From positions 1 to 8,850 of the forward strand of contig JAADDM010000182.1 in the NCBI GenBank assembly GCA_013153955.1: a stretch of DNA of 8,850 bases, read 5' to 3'. The notes below the pieces were generated by a model that was given only the letters and a program-made list of their open reading frames with translations, did not search any database and was not told where the DNA came from. This DNA is from Gammaproteobacteria bacterium. GTDB lineage: Bacteria > Pseudomonadota > Gammaproteobacteria > Thiomicrospirales > Thiomicrospiraceae. This document shows positions 1-7,435 of the stretch, one piece after another (the stretch's first letter is position 1; each line of letters starts with the position of its first letter). The position numbers and the translations under genes are program-made.

Positions 1-2
1 AT

Positions 3-161
3 ACGCGACAGGTTCAAGCCTTTTTAGCATCTGAAACCAGTGCCAAGGAAGTCCCTTTTGAAGCTGACTGGGGGCTTAAATTAGACAGCCCGGGTCGTCA
101 AATATTCCCCGGCCACCACGGCATGGATGGTTTCTTCTACTGCTTGCTTGAGAAAGCATAA
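3..161 (+). CDS. rsmB: RsmB, 16S rRNA m5C967 methyltransferase, C-terminal end (5'-truncated)
   Basis: An open frame enters from the left edge in frame 3 and ends at TAA 159-161, giving the last 52 residues of a protein. The tail contains GRQIFPGHHGMDGFFYCLLE, matching the conserved C-terminal end of RsmB/Sun-type methyltransferases (usually L-P-x-x-x-G-x-DGFFYAxL-x-K). This segment contributes to the SAM-dependent catalytic domain, which methylates C967 of 16S rRNA in the cytoplasm. The catalytic cysteines and SAM motifs lie upstream, outside the window. The next gene starts 4 bases after the stop, so translation may be coupled, and a terminator-like hairpin follows about 67 bases downstream. 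The call rests on the C-terminal motif plus the known rsmB–DUF4390–ntrYX gene order. Other RsmB-like rRNA methyltransferases are possible but less likely. Confidence 0.88.
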   Translation, partial: TRQVQAFLASETSAKEVPFEADWGLKLDSPGRQIFPGHHGMDGFFYCLLEKA

Positions 162-165
162 GCAG

Positions 166-828
166 ATGCGCACTCAAGCGGACATCCGATTAGCCTCGCA
201 AACAGGTTCTAATCAATGCCCCAGCTTAAAACACCCCGCTGGCGGGGTTTATTTTATCTATTTTCTGCTGTTGTGCAGTACCTTCACCCTTAGCCCGGAG
301 GCCTTTGCGGAAGAGAAAGGCATTATGATTGTGCGCGTAAGCGACTATCAACAAGATAATACCCTTCTGCTTGACTCTGAAAGCCTCTTCCATCTTCCCG
401 AACAGGTAAAGCAGGCCATTCATCATGAAATCCCCCTAAACTTTAAAACCGAAATTCGCCTACTCGAAGAGACTCGCTGGATGGGCATGACATTTCAGCG
501 CACTCGATTTGATTTAGAGTACTACACCCGACTCTACGCTTATGGCGTGAACCACCACTATGTGCTCTATAACACCCGAAATAATAAAGTTCAAACCTTT
601 GAAACCTTAGAGTCCGCTTTGCAAACGCTCGGCACGCTTCGCGCCTTCCCTATTGCACACTTAGCCGAACTGCACCCCGAACAACGCTACACCTTAGAAA
701 TGAAAATTTCATTAGATCGCTGGAAACTACCTGCGCCTCTCATTATCGAATCTTTCATGGACCCTGATTGGCATTTAGAGAGTGATTGGTTTGAATCCAT
801 TATTGAAACCCCTAAGAGCTGGCAGTAA
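166..828 (+). CDS. DUF4390-family exported or membrane-anchored protein of unknown function
   Basis: This is a 220-residue protein from the ATG at 166. An in-frame ATG at 127 lies deep inside rsmB and is less likely. The N-terminus has a polar stretch of about 30 residues, then a hydrophobic segment (VYFIYFLLLCSTF, about residues 31-43). A plausible signal peptidase I site follows at A46-F47-A48, before E49. There is no lipobox, because the Cys is preceded by Leu. The mature part has the DUF4390 pattern: a beta-rich domain with an IPL-containing segment near residue 90, an aromatic RTRFDLEYYTRLY-like strand, a TFETLESALQTLG helix, and a C-terminal LPAPL...DWHLESDWF end. The family sits between rsmB and ntrY in many beta- and gammaproteobacteria, and its function is unknown. 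A periplasmic accessory role for the NtrY sensor is only an inference from position. The long polar N-region and a terminator-like hairpin in its codons (about 228-257) make the exact start less certain. Confidence 0.8.
   Translation: MRTQADIRLASQTGSNQCPSLKHPAGGVYFIYFLLLCSTFTLSPEAFAEEKGIMIVRVSDYQQDNTLLLDSESLFHLPEQVKQAIHHEIPLNFKTEIRLLEETRWMGMTFQRTRFDLEYYTRLYAYGVNHHYVLYNTRNNKVQTFETLESALQTLGTLRAFPIAHLAELHPEQRYTLEMKISLDRWKLPAPLIIESFMDPDWHLESDWFESIIETPKSWQ
228..257 (+). terminator. Rho-independent terminator-like hairpin inside the start of the DUF4390 frame
   Basis: A perfect 6-bp GC-rich stem, ACCCCG (233-238) with CGGGGT (243-248), closes a CTGG tetraloop. An A-run (228-231) precedes it and the T-rich tail TTTATTTTAT (248-257) follows. 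This is the classic bidirectional intrinsic terminator layout. It lies about 67 bases after the rsmB stop, where an rsmB terminator would be expected, but inside the first third of the DUF4390 coding frame, encoding roughly residues 21-31. It may end most rsmB transcripts, or act as an attenuator relieved when ribosomes translate the DUF4390 leader. I found no convincing promoter just downstream of it. Confidence 0.6.
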
Positions 829-860
829 CCCATAATGATGTGTAATAAAAGGACCGACCC

Positions 861-3047
861 ATGAACTCTGGACTGTGGCACTTCTTAAAGCAGTACGGCT
901 GGATCACACTTATTTCCAGTGTCTTGCTGATTACGCTCATCATTATGAGTCAGATACTGCAAAATGCTTCCAGCTTTGCCGACACTTACTCTGCCTTACT
1001 CGTATTTACCCTTGTTGGAGTAGGGGTACTCCTATTTGTTTTAATCAAAACCCTGTGGACACTGCGTAAACAGGCCATTAAGAAAACCCCCGGCATCAAG
1101 ATTACCATCCGTCTCACCCTGCTATCAACACTCATGCTGGGAATTCCTACCGCAATTATTTTCTACTTTTCACTGGTCTTTATTCAGCAAGGCATAAACC
1201 AGTGGTTTGATGTTAAAACCGAAACAGCCCTTGAAAATGCCTCTACCTTAGTGCGCATGACCTTAGATAATAAAACCCGCGACAGCCTGAAATTGACACT
1301 CTCTGCGGTTAAAGAGAAAAGTCAGTCTTTAGCGGAATCTCCTGCAACAGAAATCAGTAAACTTAGGGCATTAATCAATGCTCAAGAAGTCGCCATCTAT
1401 CATACAAATCAACAGCTAATCGCCTTCAGCAGCCAAGATGCAGCAGACACCTTGCCAGAACCTCCTGGGGATAACCTGTTCCAGCAAATACGCCAAAATA
1501 AAACCTACGCAGCGGTTGAAACAATTCAAGACTCCACTTTGAAAGTACAATTCATTCGAGTCATCTTGCCCTTTTCGGACATTGACTCAAGTGGCAGCTA
1601 CGCCTTACAGGCCATCTTTCCCATCTCAAGCAGCATGACCGATTTAGCCGAATCCGTGGCGATTGCCTCAGGGCAATATAAAGAGCTCTCCTATTTAAAA
1701 GGCCCACTGACAACCAGCTTTACCTTAATTCTCTCCATGGTATTCCTACTCACGTTAGTCACCTCTGTCTTATTTACAATTCAGGCCGTTAAAAACTTTA
1801 CCCGACCCATTCGCGTTCTAGCACGGGGGACTCGAGCCGTTTCTAAAGGCGATTACACCGTCAAAATGGATATTAAAGGTCACGATGAATTTGGCGATTT
1901 AACTCAATCCTTTAACGACATGATTCAAAGAATCTCTCAAGCCAGAAATGACATCAAACTCAGCCATAAACAGGCAGAGGTTCAAAAACTCTATCTTCAA
2001 GCAGTGATTAAAAACCTCACCAGTGGCGTACTCACACTGGATATGAACCAGCGAATCAAAACGTCAAATGACGCCTCTAAAAGCATTCTCAATGCCGATT
2101 TAAACTTACAAGTCGGCAAGCGATTTGAAGAGGTACTTGATCGTGAGGATAACAGCCATTTGAGTGAACTATTCGCCCTCATTTCGCCGAACTTTAGTCG
2201 AACGCGCGCCGCAAAACCTTGGAGTTTACAGCACGCATTCTCATGCAAAGAGGGCGCTAAAATACTCATGATCCATGGTTCAACACTGCCAAGCATTGAC
2301 CAGAAAATTGGCGGTTACGTCATTGTTATTGATGATATTACAGAGCTCGTGCAAGCGCAAAAACATGCCGCTTGGAGTGATGTTGCCCGCCGTTTAGCGC
2401 ATGAGATAAAAAATCCATTAACCCCCATCCAACTCTCTGCTGAGCGCCTAAACCATAAACTGAATAAACAGCTTTCTGGAGAGGACAAAGCCCTGCTTGA
2501 ACGGATGACGAAAACCATTATTGAACAAGTCTCCACCATGCAAACCCTTGTGCAAGCCTTCTCAGATTACGCTAACACGCCCGAAATACAGCTTGAACCA
2601 ACAGATATTCATTTACTGATTAGTAGCCTCACCGAGATGTATCGAGATCCTTCTGCCGATTGGAAGGTGCGTGCGCATATCCCACCCCACTGCCCAATGG
2701 TTCAAGCCGACAGCGCTCGACTGCGCCAGCTATTTCATAACCTGATTAAAAATGCACTGGAGGCGATGGAGAATACGATCCTGCCCCGTGTCATGATCAC
2801 CACACACTGCAATAACCCTGAGCTTTTAACCATTAAAGTCTGTGATAATGGCCCGGGGATTCCTGAATCGTCTCAAAACTGGATTTTTGAACCTTATGCG
2901 TCAGATAAGCCAAAAGGCTCTGGACTCGGGCTTGCCATTGTGCATAAAATAGTGGATGAACATCATGGCCAAATTGAGTTAAACTCTTCTCCTGGCAATG
3001 GTACCTGCTTTATAATTAAACTCCCTATTCATGCAGATTCTGCGTAA
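861..3047 (+). CDS. ntrY: NtrY-type membrane sensor histidine kinase
   Basis: This 728-residue inner-membrane histidine kinase phosphorylates its partner regulator, here the NtrX encoded next. The start at 861 is supported by AAAAGGA at 847-853. Three N-terminal membrane segments (about 12-33, 42-65, 79-110) precede a periplasmic region of about 170 residues, and a fourth helix follows at about 284-309. A HAMP domain (about 310-365, with P316) and a PAS domain (about 375-490) come next. The dimerisation domain has the H-box AHEIKNPLTPIQLSAERL with phosphoacceptor H514. The ATPase domain has the N-box NLIKNALEAM (N627, N631), DNGPGIP (662-668), an FEPY F-box and GSGLGLAI (686-693). All catalytic motifs look intact, and length and architecture are usual for NtrY. 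The family is known for nitrogen and respiratory/redox control; the signal here is not visible from sequence. It lies 32 bases after the DUF4390 gene and 22 before ntrX, so co-transcription is likely. Confidence 0.93.
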   Translation: MNSGLWHFLKQYGWITLISSVLLITLIIMSQILQNASSFADTYSALLVFTLVGVGVLLFVLIKTLWTLRKQAIKKTPGIKITIRLTLLSTLMLGIPTAIIFYFSLVFIQQGINQWFDVKTETALENASTLVRMTLDNKTRDSLKLTLSAVKEKSQSLAESPATEISKLRALINAQEVAIYHTNQQLIAFSSQDAADTLPEPPGDNLFQQIRQNKTYAAVETIQDSTLKVQFIRVILPFSDIDSSGSYALQAIFPISSSMTDLAESVAIASGQYKELSYLKGPLTTSFTLILSMVFLLTLVTSVLFTIQAVKNFTRPIRVLARGTRAVSKGDYTVKMDIKGHDEFGDLTQSFNDMIQRISQARNDIKLSHKQAEVQKLYLQAVIKNLTSGVLTLDMNQRIKTSNDASKSILNADLNLQVGKRFEEVLDREDNSHLSELFALISPNFSRTRAAKPWSLQHAFSCKEGAKILMIHGSTLPSIDQKIGGYVIVIDDITELVQAQKHAAWSDVARRLAHEIKNPLTPIQLSAERLNHKLNKQLSGEDKALLERMTKTIIEQVSTMQTLVQAFSDYANTPEIQLEPTDIHLLISSLTEMYRDPSADWKVRAHIPPHCPMVQADSARLRQLFHNLIKNALEAMENTILPRVMITTHCNNPELLTIKVCDNGPGIPESSQNWIFEPYASDKPKGSGLGLAIVHKIVDEHHGQIELNSSPGNGTCFIIKLPIHADSA

Positions 3048-3058
3048 TTTTCTGACAC

Positions 3059-3065
3059 AAGGCGA
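3059..3065 (+). promoter_or_regulatory. Ribosome binding site fixing the ntrX start
   Basis: AAGGCGA lies 7 bases (counted from AAGG) before the ATG at 3070. It supports that start over the upstream in-frame ATG at 3031, which would overlap the end of ntrY and add 13 residues with no receiver-domain homology. From 3070 the phosphoacceptor aspartate falls at residue 54, the usual position in NtrC-type receivers. Confidence 0.6.
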
Positions 3066-3069
3066 ATCA

Positions 3070-4410
3070 ATGAAACCCGGTAAACTGTTAATTGTTGATG
3101 ATGAAAAAAGCATCCGCGACTTAATGCAAGAGATTTTTATCGAAGAGGGTTATGTCGTTGAAACGGCTGCCAACGGGACGCAAGCCCAAGCAGCGTGGCG
3201 TAATACGCTGCCTGACGTAATCTTTTTAGATGTGTGGATGCCTGATATTGATGGTATTTCACTGCTTAAAGACATGCAAAATGAACAGGTATTAGATCAT
3301 GCCAAAGTCATTATGATGTCTGGGCACGGTACGATTGAGACCGCCATTGAAGCCACTAAACTGGGCGCCTATGACTTTTTGGAAAAGCCGCTATCGCTCG
3401 CCAAACTCATCGTGACTGCTGAGCGCGCGATTGAGCACAACCGCCTGAACCAAGAAAATCGTCAACTTAAACTTGCCCTGCCAGAACAGTTTCTACCTAT
3501 AGGCAAAAGTAAACTGATTATTCAGCTCAGAGAGACCGTAGAACGCCTCTCTAAATTCAGTATGCCTATTTTTATCACTGGAGAGTCTGGAACGGGCAAG
3601 CGTCATATTGCAAGGGCGCTTCATAAAACCAGTCGCCGTAAAGACAGTGCTCAAATTGAGCTCTCTAGCTTAGACTTTAACCGCCTAGCCGAGGCAGATA
3701 ATCAAACTCAACTCAGCCAAAAACTAAGAGATGCCCACAACGGAACATTAGTCATTCCAAACCTAGAACAGCTCTCTCTGCCTGCGCAAAATATTTTAAT
3801 GGAACTGATCCAGAGACAGAGCCTTCAGGCAAAAGCCAACACTGAAGCCATTCCAATGGATATTCGCATCATCGCCTTAGCAAAACATGATTTAGAGCTG
3901 ACCGTTGCCCAAGGTCTATTTCGAGAGGACCTTTATCAACGCTTAAAGGTCATGCCGATTGCCCTACCTGCTTTACGTCAGCACACTGAAGACATTCCTG
4001 AACTTATTGAGTATTTTGTCAATTATTTTGTCACTCATGAAGGTATGGAGTACCGCCATGTCAATGTGCCAGCCCAAAATGTGCTGCGTCAATACAGCTG
4101 GCCGGGAAATTTAAAAGAGCTGAAAAATTTGATCCAACGACTGCTTATTTTAGGCAATGGCGACATCAGCGATGAGGAAGTTAAAACAGCGTTGGCTAAA
4201 ACAGAACCCCTTGACAACACGTTAACGGAAATTGACACCTCATTACGTTTAAAAGAGGCGAAAGACCGACTAGAAGGCGCCTATTTGAGTCAGTTACTGC
4301 GTGAAACTGGCGGCAATGTTTCCGAAACGGCTAAACGCTCAGGCATTGACCGAACCAACCTCTATCGCAAATTAAAAGCGTTAGGAATAGATCCTAAAAA
4401 CCCCCTTTAA
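3070..4410 (+). CDS. ntrX: NtrX-type response regulator with a degenerate sigma54-activator AAA+ domain
   Basis: This 446-residue cytoplasmic DNA-binding regulator is the expected partner of NtrY. The receiver domain (about 4-118) is complete: acidic D10/D11, phosphoacceptor D54 in FLDVWMPDIDG, S84 and K106. The central AAA+ domain (about 140-365) keeps Walker A (GESGTGK, 171-177) and the arginine-finger segment FREDLYQRL (R285). The ELFG...GAFTGA stretch that contacts sigma54 is absent, and the Walker A to Walker B distance is about 12 residues shorter than in E. coli NtrC. Walker B reads GTLVIPNLEQ (225-234) in place of GTLFLDEIGD, so both acidic residues are gone. The sensor I position reads ALAK (269-272) instead of an ATN-type motif, and the sensor II Arg in WPGNVREL is K349. 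A Fis-type helix-turn-helix (GGNVSETAKRSGIDRTNLYR, from 414) is well conserved. Alphaproteobacterial NtrX also lacks GAFTGA; here Walker B is lost too. Inference: a phosphorylation-controlled DNA-binding regulator acting on sigma70-type promoters or as a repressor. Confidence 0.9.
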   Translation: MKPGKLLIVDDEKSIRDLMQEIFIEEGYVVETAANGTQAQAAWRNTLPDVIFLDVWMPDIDGISLLKDMQNEQVLDHAKVIMMSGHGTIETAIEATKLGAYDFLEKPLSLAKLIVTAERAIEHNRLNQENRQLKLALPEQFLPIGKSKLIIQLRETVERLSKFSMPIFITGESGTGKRHIARALHKTSRRKDSAQIELSSLDFNRLAEADNQTQLSQKLRDAHNGTLVIPNLEQLSLPAQNILMELIQRQSLQAKANTEAIPMDIRIIALAKHDLELTVAQGLFREDLYQRLKVMPIALPALRQHTEDIPELIEYFVNYFVTHEGMEYRHVNVPAQNVLRQYSWPGNLKELKNLIQRLLILGNGDISDEEVKTALAKTEPLDNTLTEIDTSLRLKEAKDRLEGAYLSQLLRETGGNVSETAKRSGIDRTNLYRKLKALGIDPKNPL

Positions 4411-4419
4411 AATAGGTAG

Positions 4420-4467
4420 AATAGAGAGGTGCTTAACTGCATTGATGTCAGAACAAACCCCTCTATT
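4420..4467 (+). repeat. Imperfect 11-bp inverted repeat between ntrX and trkA
   Basis: AATAGAGAGGT (4420-4430) can pair with ACCCCTCTATT (4457-4467) over 11 positions with one A-C mismatch, around a 26-base loop. No T-run follows, so it is a poor intrinsic terminator. It could be an mRNA structure separating ntrX from trkA, or part of an operator. Its right arm overlaps the -10 element of the weak promoter candidate proposed here. Confidence 0.45.
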
Positions 4468-4469
4468 GT
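4442..4469 (+). promoter_or_regulatory. Weak candidate sigma70 promoter upstream of trkA
   Basis: TTGATG (4442-4447) and TATTGT (4464-4469) are separated by 16 bases; each matches the consensus at 4 of 6 positions. The location, about 45-70 bases before the trkA ATG in the only gap above 100 bases between the regulator and potassium genes, is reasonable. The match is weak, and read-through from ntrX could serve instead. Confidence 0.3.
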
Positions 4470-4512
4470 CCACTTATTTATCAACCCGTGATTAAGGTAA
4501 AGAGCTCGTTAT

Positions 4513-5910
4513 ATGAATATTGTTATTTTAGGTGCAGGCCAAGTCGGCTCTTCACTGGCTGAACTACTCGCGAACGAAAACCATGATGTCACGGTGGTAG
4601 ACTTAGACCAATTACACCTACAAAAACTCCAAGATCGGCTGGATATTAGAACCATTCATGGACACGCCTCGCACCCTGATATTCTCGCACAAGCAGGCCT
4701 AGAAGAAGCTGATATGCTCATTGCTGCTACACAAAATGATGAGACGAATATTGTGGCCTGCCAGCTGGCACACATCATGCACAAAACAACCACCAAAATT
4801 GCCCGTGTGCGCAGTCCATCCTACTTAAACCACCCTGAACTGTTTGATCAAAATGAGAGCAACAACGCCATCCCGATTGATGTATTAATCAGCCCTGAGA
4901 ATTTAGTAACCAACTATATCCTCCAGCTCATCGACTACCCGGGTTCACTTCAAGTGATTGATTTTGCCGATGGTAAAGTCCGACTCGTCGCCATGCGCGC
5001 CTACGCGGATGGCCTGTTAGTCAACAACCCTATTCGCACCTTAAATGAGCACCTACCCGAGCATATTAAAACGCGTATTGTTGCCATCTATCGCCGTAAT
5101 GAAATCGTGATGCCCACAGGGGATGCCGTCATTGAAGCGGGCGATGAGGTGTTCTTTTTAGCAGAGCCTGAACATATTCCCGTCATCATCAATGAGCTGC
5201 GCCACAAAAAAGAGAAGCCCTCTCGCAACATTATGATTGGTGGCGGTGGCAATATCGGGTTCAGTCTCGCGCAAGCCCTAGAAAATGACCATCAAGTTAA
5301 AATCATCGACCACCGAATTGAACAGGCACGCCAAATTGCGGAAGCCCTTGATGAAACCATCATTATTCATGGAGATGTGTCGGATAAAACCCTTCTACTG
5401 GAAGAGAATATTGATGAGATTGATCTTTTTGTGGCCGTTACCGATAACGACGAAGCGAATATCATCTCAGGAATGCTTGCCAAAAAGCTGGGCGTTCGCA
5501 GAGTCATTGCACTGGTCAACAATCAGTCATACGTTGAACTGATTCAACTCAACAGCATAGATGTGGCTATATCAGCAGACAGCATCACCACCAGTAATTT
5601 ACTGCACTATATGCGTCAAGGCGATACGGTCAAAGCCGTCACGCTAAGGCGCGGCGCGGCAGAGGCGATGGAGGTCATTGCCCACGGCAGTGAAAACAGT
5701 TCTGAAATTATCGGTAAAAAAATTGGCCATATTAACTGGCCAAGTGACATCACCGTTGGCTGTATTATCCGTGATGATGAAGTCATCATTGCCCACCGAA
5801 ATTTAGAGATTCAAGCAGAAGATCACGTTATTTTGTTTTTATCTGACATTAAAAGCTCAGAAGAGATCTCCAAGCTCTTTACCCCAGAACCGAAGAAAAG
5901 TTGGTTTTAA
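4513..5910 (+). CDS. trkA: TrkA, nucleotide-binding regulatory subunit of the Trk potassium uptake system
   Basis: This 465-residue cytoplasmic peripheral protein gates the TrkH channel in response to nucleotide binding. Two tandem RCK units are visible, each with a Rossmann TrkA-N domain followed by a TrkA-C domain. The first dinucleotide-binding loop is GAGQVG (7-12), with acidic residues in VVDLD at the end of the second strand. The second is GGGNIG (244-249), followed by IIDHR. Both halves contain the conserved D(E/K)(A/T)NI-type motif after a TQNDE or VTDNDE segment, as in E. coli TrkA. Length and two-lobed design match full-length TrkA. AAAGAG (4499-4504) is a modest ribosome binding site 8 bases before the ATG. 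trkH follows after 33 bases, so the two are probably co-transcribed. The frame is intact. Confidence 0.95.
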   Translation: MNIVILGAGQVGSSLAELLANENHDVTVVDLDQLHLQKLQDRLDIRTIHGHASHPDILAQAGLEEADMLIAATQNDETNIVACQLAHIMHKTTTKIARVRSPSYLNHPELFDQNESNNAIPIDVLISPENLVTNYILQLIDYPGSLQVIDFADGKVRLVAMRAYADGLLVNNPIRTLNEHLPEHIKTRIVAIYRRNEIVMPTGDAVIEAGDEVFFLAEPEHIPVIINELRHKKEKPSRNIMIGGGGNIGFSLAQALENDHQVKIIDHRIEQARQIAEALDETIIIHGDVSDKTLLLEENIDEIDLFVAVTDNDEANIISGMLAKKLGVRRVIALVNNQSYVELIQLNSIDVAISADSITTSNLLHYMRQGDTVKAVTLRRGAAEAMEVIAHGSENSSEIIGKKIGHINWPSDITVGCIIRDDEVIIAHRNLEIQAEDHVILFLSDIKSSEEISKLFTPEPKKSWF

Positions 5911-5943
5911 TCACCTCTACTGAGAAAAGGCCTGTCATAGACC

Positions 5944-7395
5944 ATGCACTCTAAAATCATTTTAAAAGTCCTCGGGCTCCTGCTGATGGTCTATAGCTTA
6001 AGCTTAGTGCCGCCCATATTAATCGCTCTGACCTATCAAGATGGTGACATCAGCTCCTTTACCAAAGCGATGGTCGGCGTGCTTATTTTAGGGCTGCTGC
6101 TTTGGTACCCTGTCCGAAACTACAAAAAAGATCTAAAAATCCGCGATGGTTTTCTAATTGTGGTTATGTTCTGGACGGTACTTGGCTTTGTTGGTGCGCT
6201 GCCTTTTTATCTGGAAGAGTCCATCTCTATCAGCCTAACGGATGCTATTTTTGAGTCTTTTTCAGGCCTGACAACGACGGGAGCAACCATTCTGACAGGC
6301 CTAGATACCATGCCTCACGCCATTCTCTGGTACCGCCAACAACTGCAATGGATGGGCGGCATGGGAATCATCGTATTGGCCGTGGCTATTCTGCCCATGC
6401 TTGGTATCGGGGGCATGCAGCTCTACCGTGCAGAAACGCCAGGCCCCGTTAAAGACTCTAAAATTGCACCGCGCATTTCAGAAACCGCCAAAGCACTCTG
6501 GTATATCTATGTTGGCTTAACCCTCTCCTGTGCGATTGGCTACTGGTTAGCGGGCATGAGTTGGTTTGATGCCTTTAGCCACAGTTTTTCCACCGTTGCC
6601 ATCGGTGGCTTCTCTACTCACGATGCCAGCATTGGTTACTTTGACAGTGTGGCCATAGAGAGTGTGGCCATCTTCTTTATGTTTGCTGCCGGCATCAACT
6701 TCGCCTTACACTTCAGTGCCTTTCGCCACGCTCACTTTGGTACTTACTTTCGAGACCCTGAGTTTAAAGCCTATTTTGGCTTATTGGTGATTGGAATCGC
6801 CATTGCAACAGGCTATCTCTATCTACAAAATATCTATCCAAGCTGGGAAGATGCCCTACGATATGGCCTATTCCAAACCGTCTCAATCGCAACCACAACA
6901 GGGTTTGCCAATGCGGACTTTGCCATGTGGCCTGGCTTCTTACCCATTATGCTCATCTTTATGAGCTTTATTGGCGGCAGTGCAGGCTCAACTGCAGGCG
7001 GCATGAAAATGATCCGTTTTGTCCTCCTGTTTAAGCAAGGAATGCGAGAAATTAAAGGCCTGCTTCATCCCAATGCCATTCTGCCTGTTAAGCTTAACGG
7101 TAAGGCAATTCCTGAAAAGGTGATGACTGCAGTCTGGGGTTTCTTCTCAGTCTATGTCTTTATGTTTGCACTCTTAATGCTGGTCATTATGGCACTGGGC
7201 GTGGATCAAATAACCGCCTTCTCCTCTATTGCTGCCATGATGAATAACCTTGGGCCTGGACTGGGAGATGTGGCTGCAAACTTTCAGTCGATGAGTGATC
7301 CTGTTAAATGGGTATTAACCTTCACTATGCTGCTAGGGCGTTTAGAAATATTTACCCTACTGGTACTGTTTACCGCTGCTTTTTGGCGAAAATAA
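5944..7395 (+). CDS. trkH: TrkH-family potassium channel/transporter, membrane subunit
   Basis: This 483-residue polytopic inner-membrane protein provides the potassium pathway gated by TrkA. It has four repeated membrane-pore-membrane units with recognisable filter loops: LTTTGAT (about 109-115), TVAIGGFST (near G221/G222), ATTTGFAN (near G320), and GGSAGSTAGG (344-353). The central filter glycines are all present, as needed for a potassium-selective pore of the TrkH/KtrB superfamily. The length is normal (E. coli TrkH is 483 residues). AAAAGG (5925-5930) lies 13 bases before the ATG, a longer spacing than ideal, but no better in-frame start is seen and the first hydrophobic segment begins directly after it. 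Its position right after trkA supports TrkH rather than KtrB. Confidence 0.95.
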   Translation: MHSKIILKVLGLLLMVYSLSLVPPILIALTYQDGDISSFTKAMVGVLILGLLLWYPVRNYKKDLKIRDGFLIVVMFWTVLGFVGALPFYLEESISISLTDAIFESFSGLTTTGATILTGLDTMPHAILWYRQQLQWMGGMGIIVLAVAILPMLGIGGMQLYRAETPGPVKDSKIAPRISETAKALWYIYVGLTLSCAIGYWLAGMSWFDAFSHSFSTVAIGGFSTHDASIGYFDSVAIESVAIFFMFAAGINFALHFSAFRHAHFGTYFRDPEFKAYFGLLVIGIAIATGYLYLQNIYPSWEDALRYGLFQTVSIATTTGFANADFAMWPGFLPIMLIFMSFIGGSAGSTAGGMKMIRFVLLFKQGMREIKGLLHPNAILPVKLNGKAIPEKVMTAVWGFFSVYVFMFALLMLVIMALGVDQITAFSSIAAMMNNLGPGLGDVAANFQSMSDPVKWVLTFTMLLGRLEIFTLLVLFTAAFWRK

Positions 7396-7435
7396 TGACC
7401 TGCAGTAACCTATAACGATAGGCATACAACAGCCC

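Noticed and set aside
127..165. Upstream ATG at 127 as the start of the DUF4390 gene
   Set aside because: It lies inside the rsmB coding end and adds 13 residues that do not improve the signal peptide. The ATG at 166, just after the rsmB stop, is simpler.
60..330. A promoter for DUF4390–ntrYX around or after the internal hairpin
   Set aside because: No pair of -35 and -10 elements with acceptable match and spacing was found by eye.
1997..2539. Minus-strand open frames of 99 and 74 codons opposite ntrY
   Set aside because: They are antisense shadows of conserved kinase sequence, with no recognisable domains.
3031..3069. ATG at 3031 as the ntrX start
   Set aside because: It overlaps the ntrY end and adds a segment without receiver homology. 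The ATG at 3070 has a ribosome binding site and places the phosphoacceptor at D54.
5285..5542. 85-codon plus-strand frame inside trkA
   Set aside because: It is an out-of-frame shadow of the second TrkA nucleotide-binding domain.
5723..5743. Perfect 7-bp inverted repeat TTGGCCA...TGGCCAA with a 7-base loop inside trkA
   Set aside because: It lies within well-conserved TrkA coding sequence and no T-run follows. A chance palindrome in codons is the simplest explanation.
7409..7422. Small hairpin CCTAT-AACG-ATAGG after trkH
   Set aside because: The stem has only 5 bp and no T-tract follows, so it is too weak to call a terminator.
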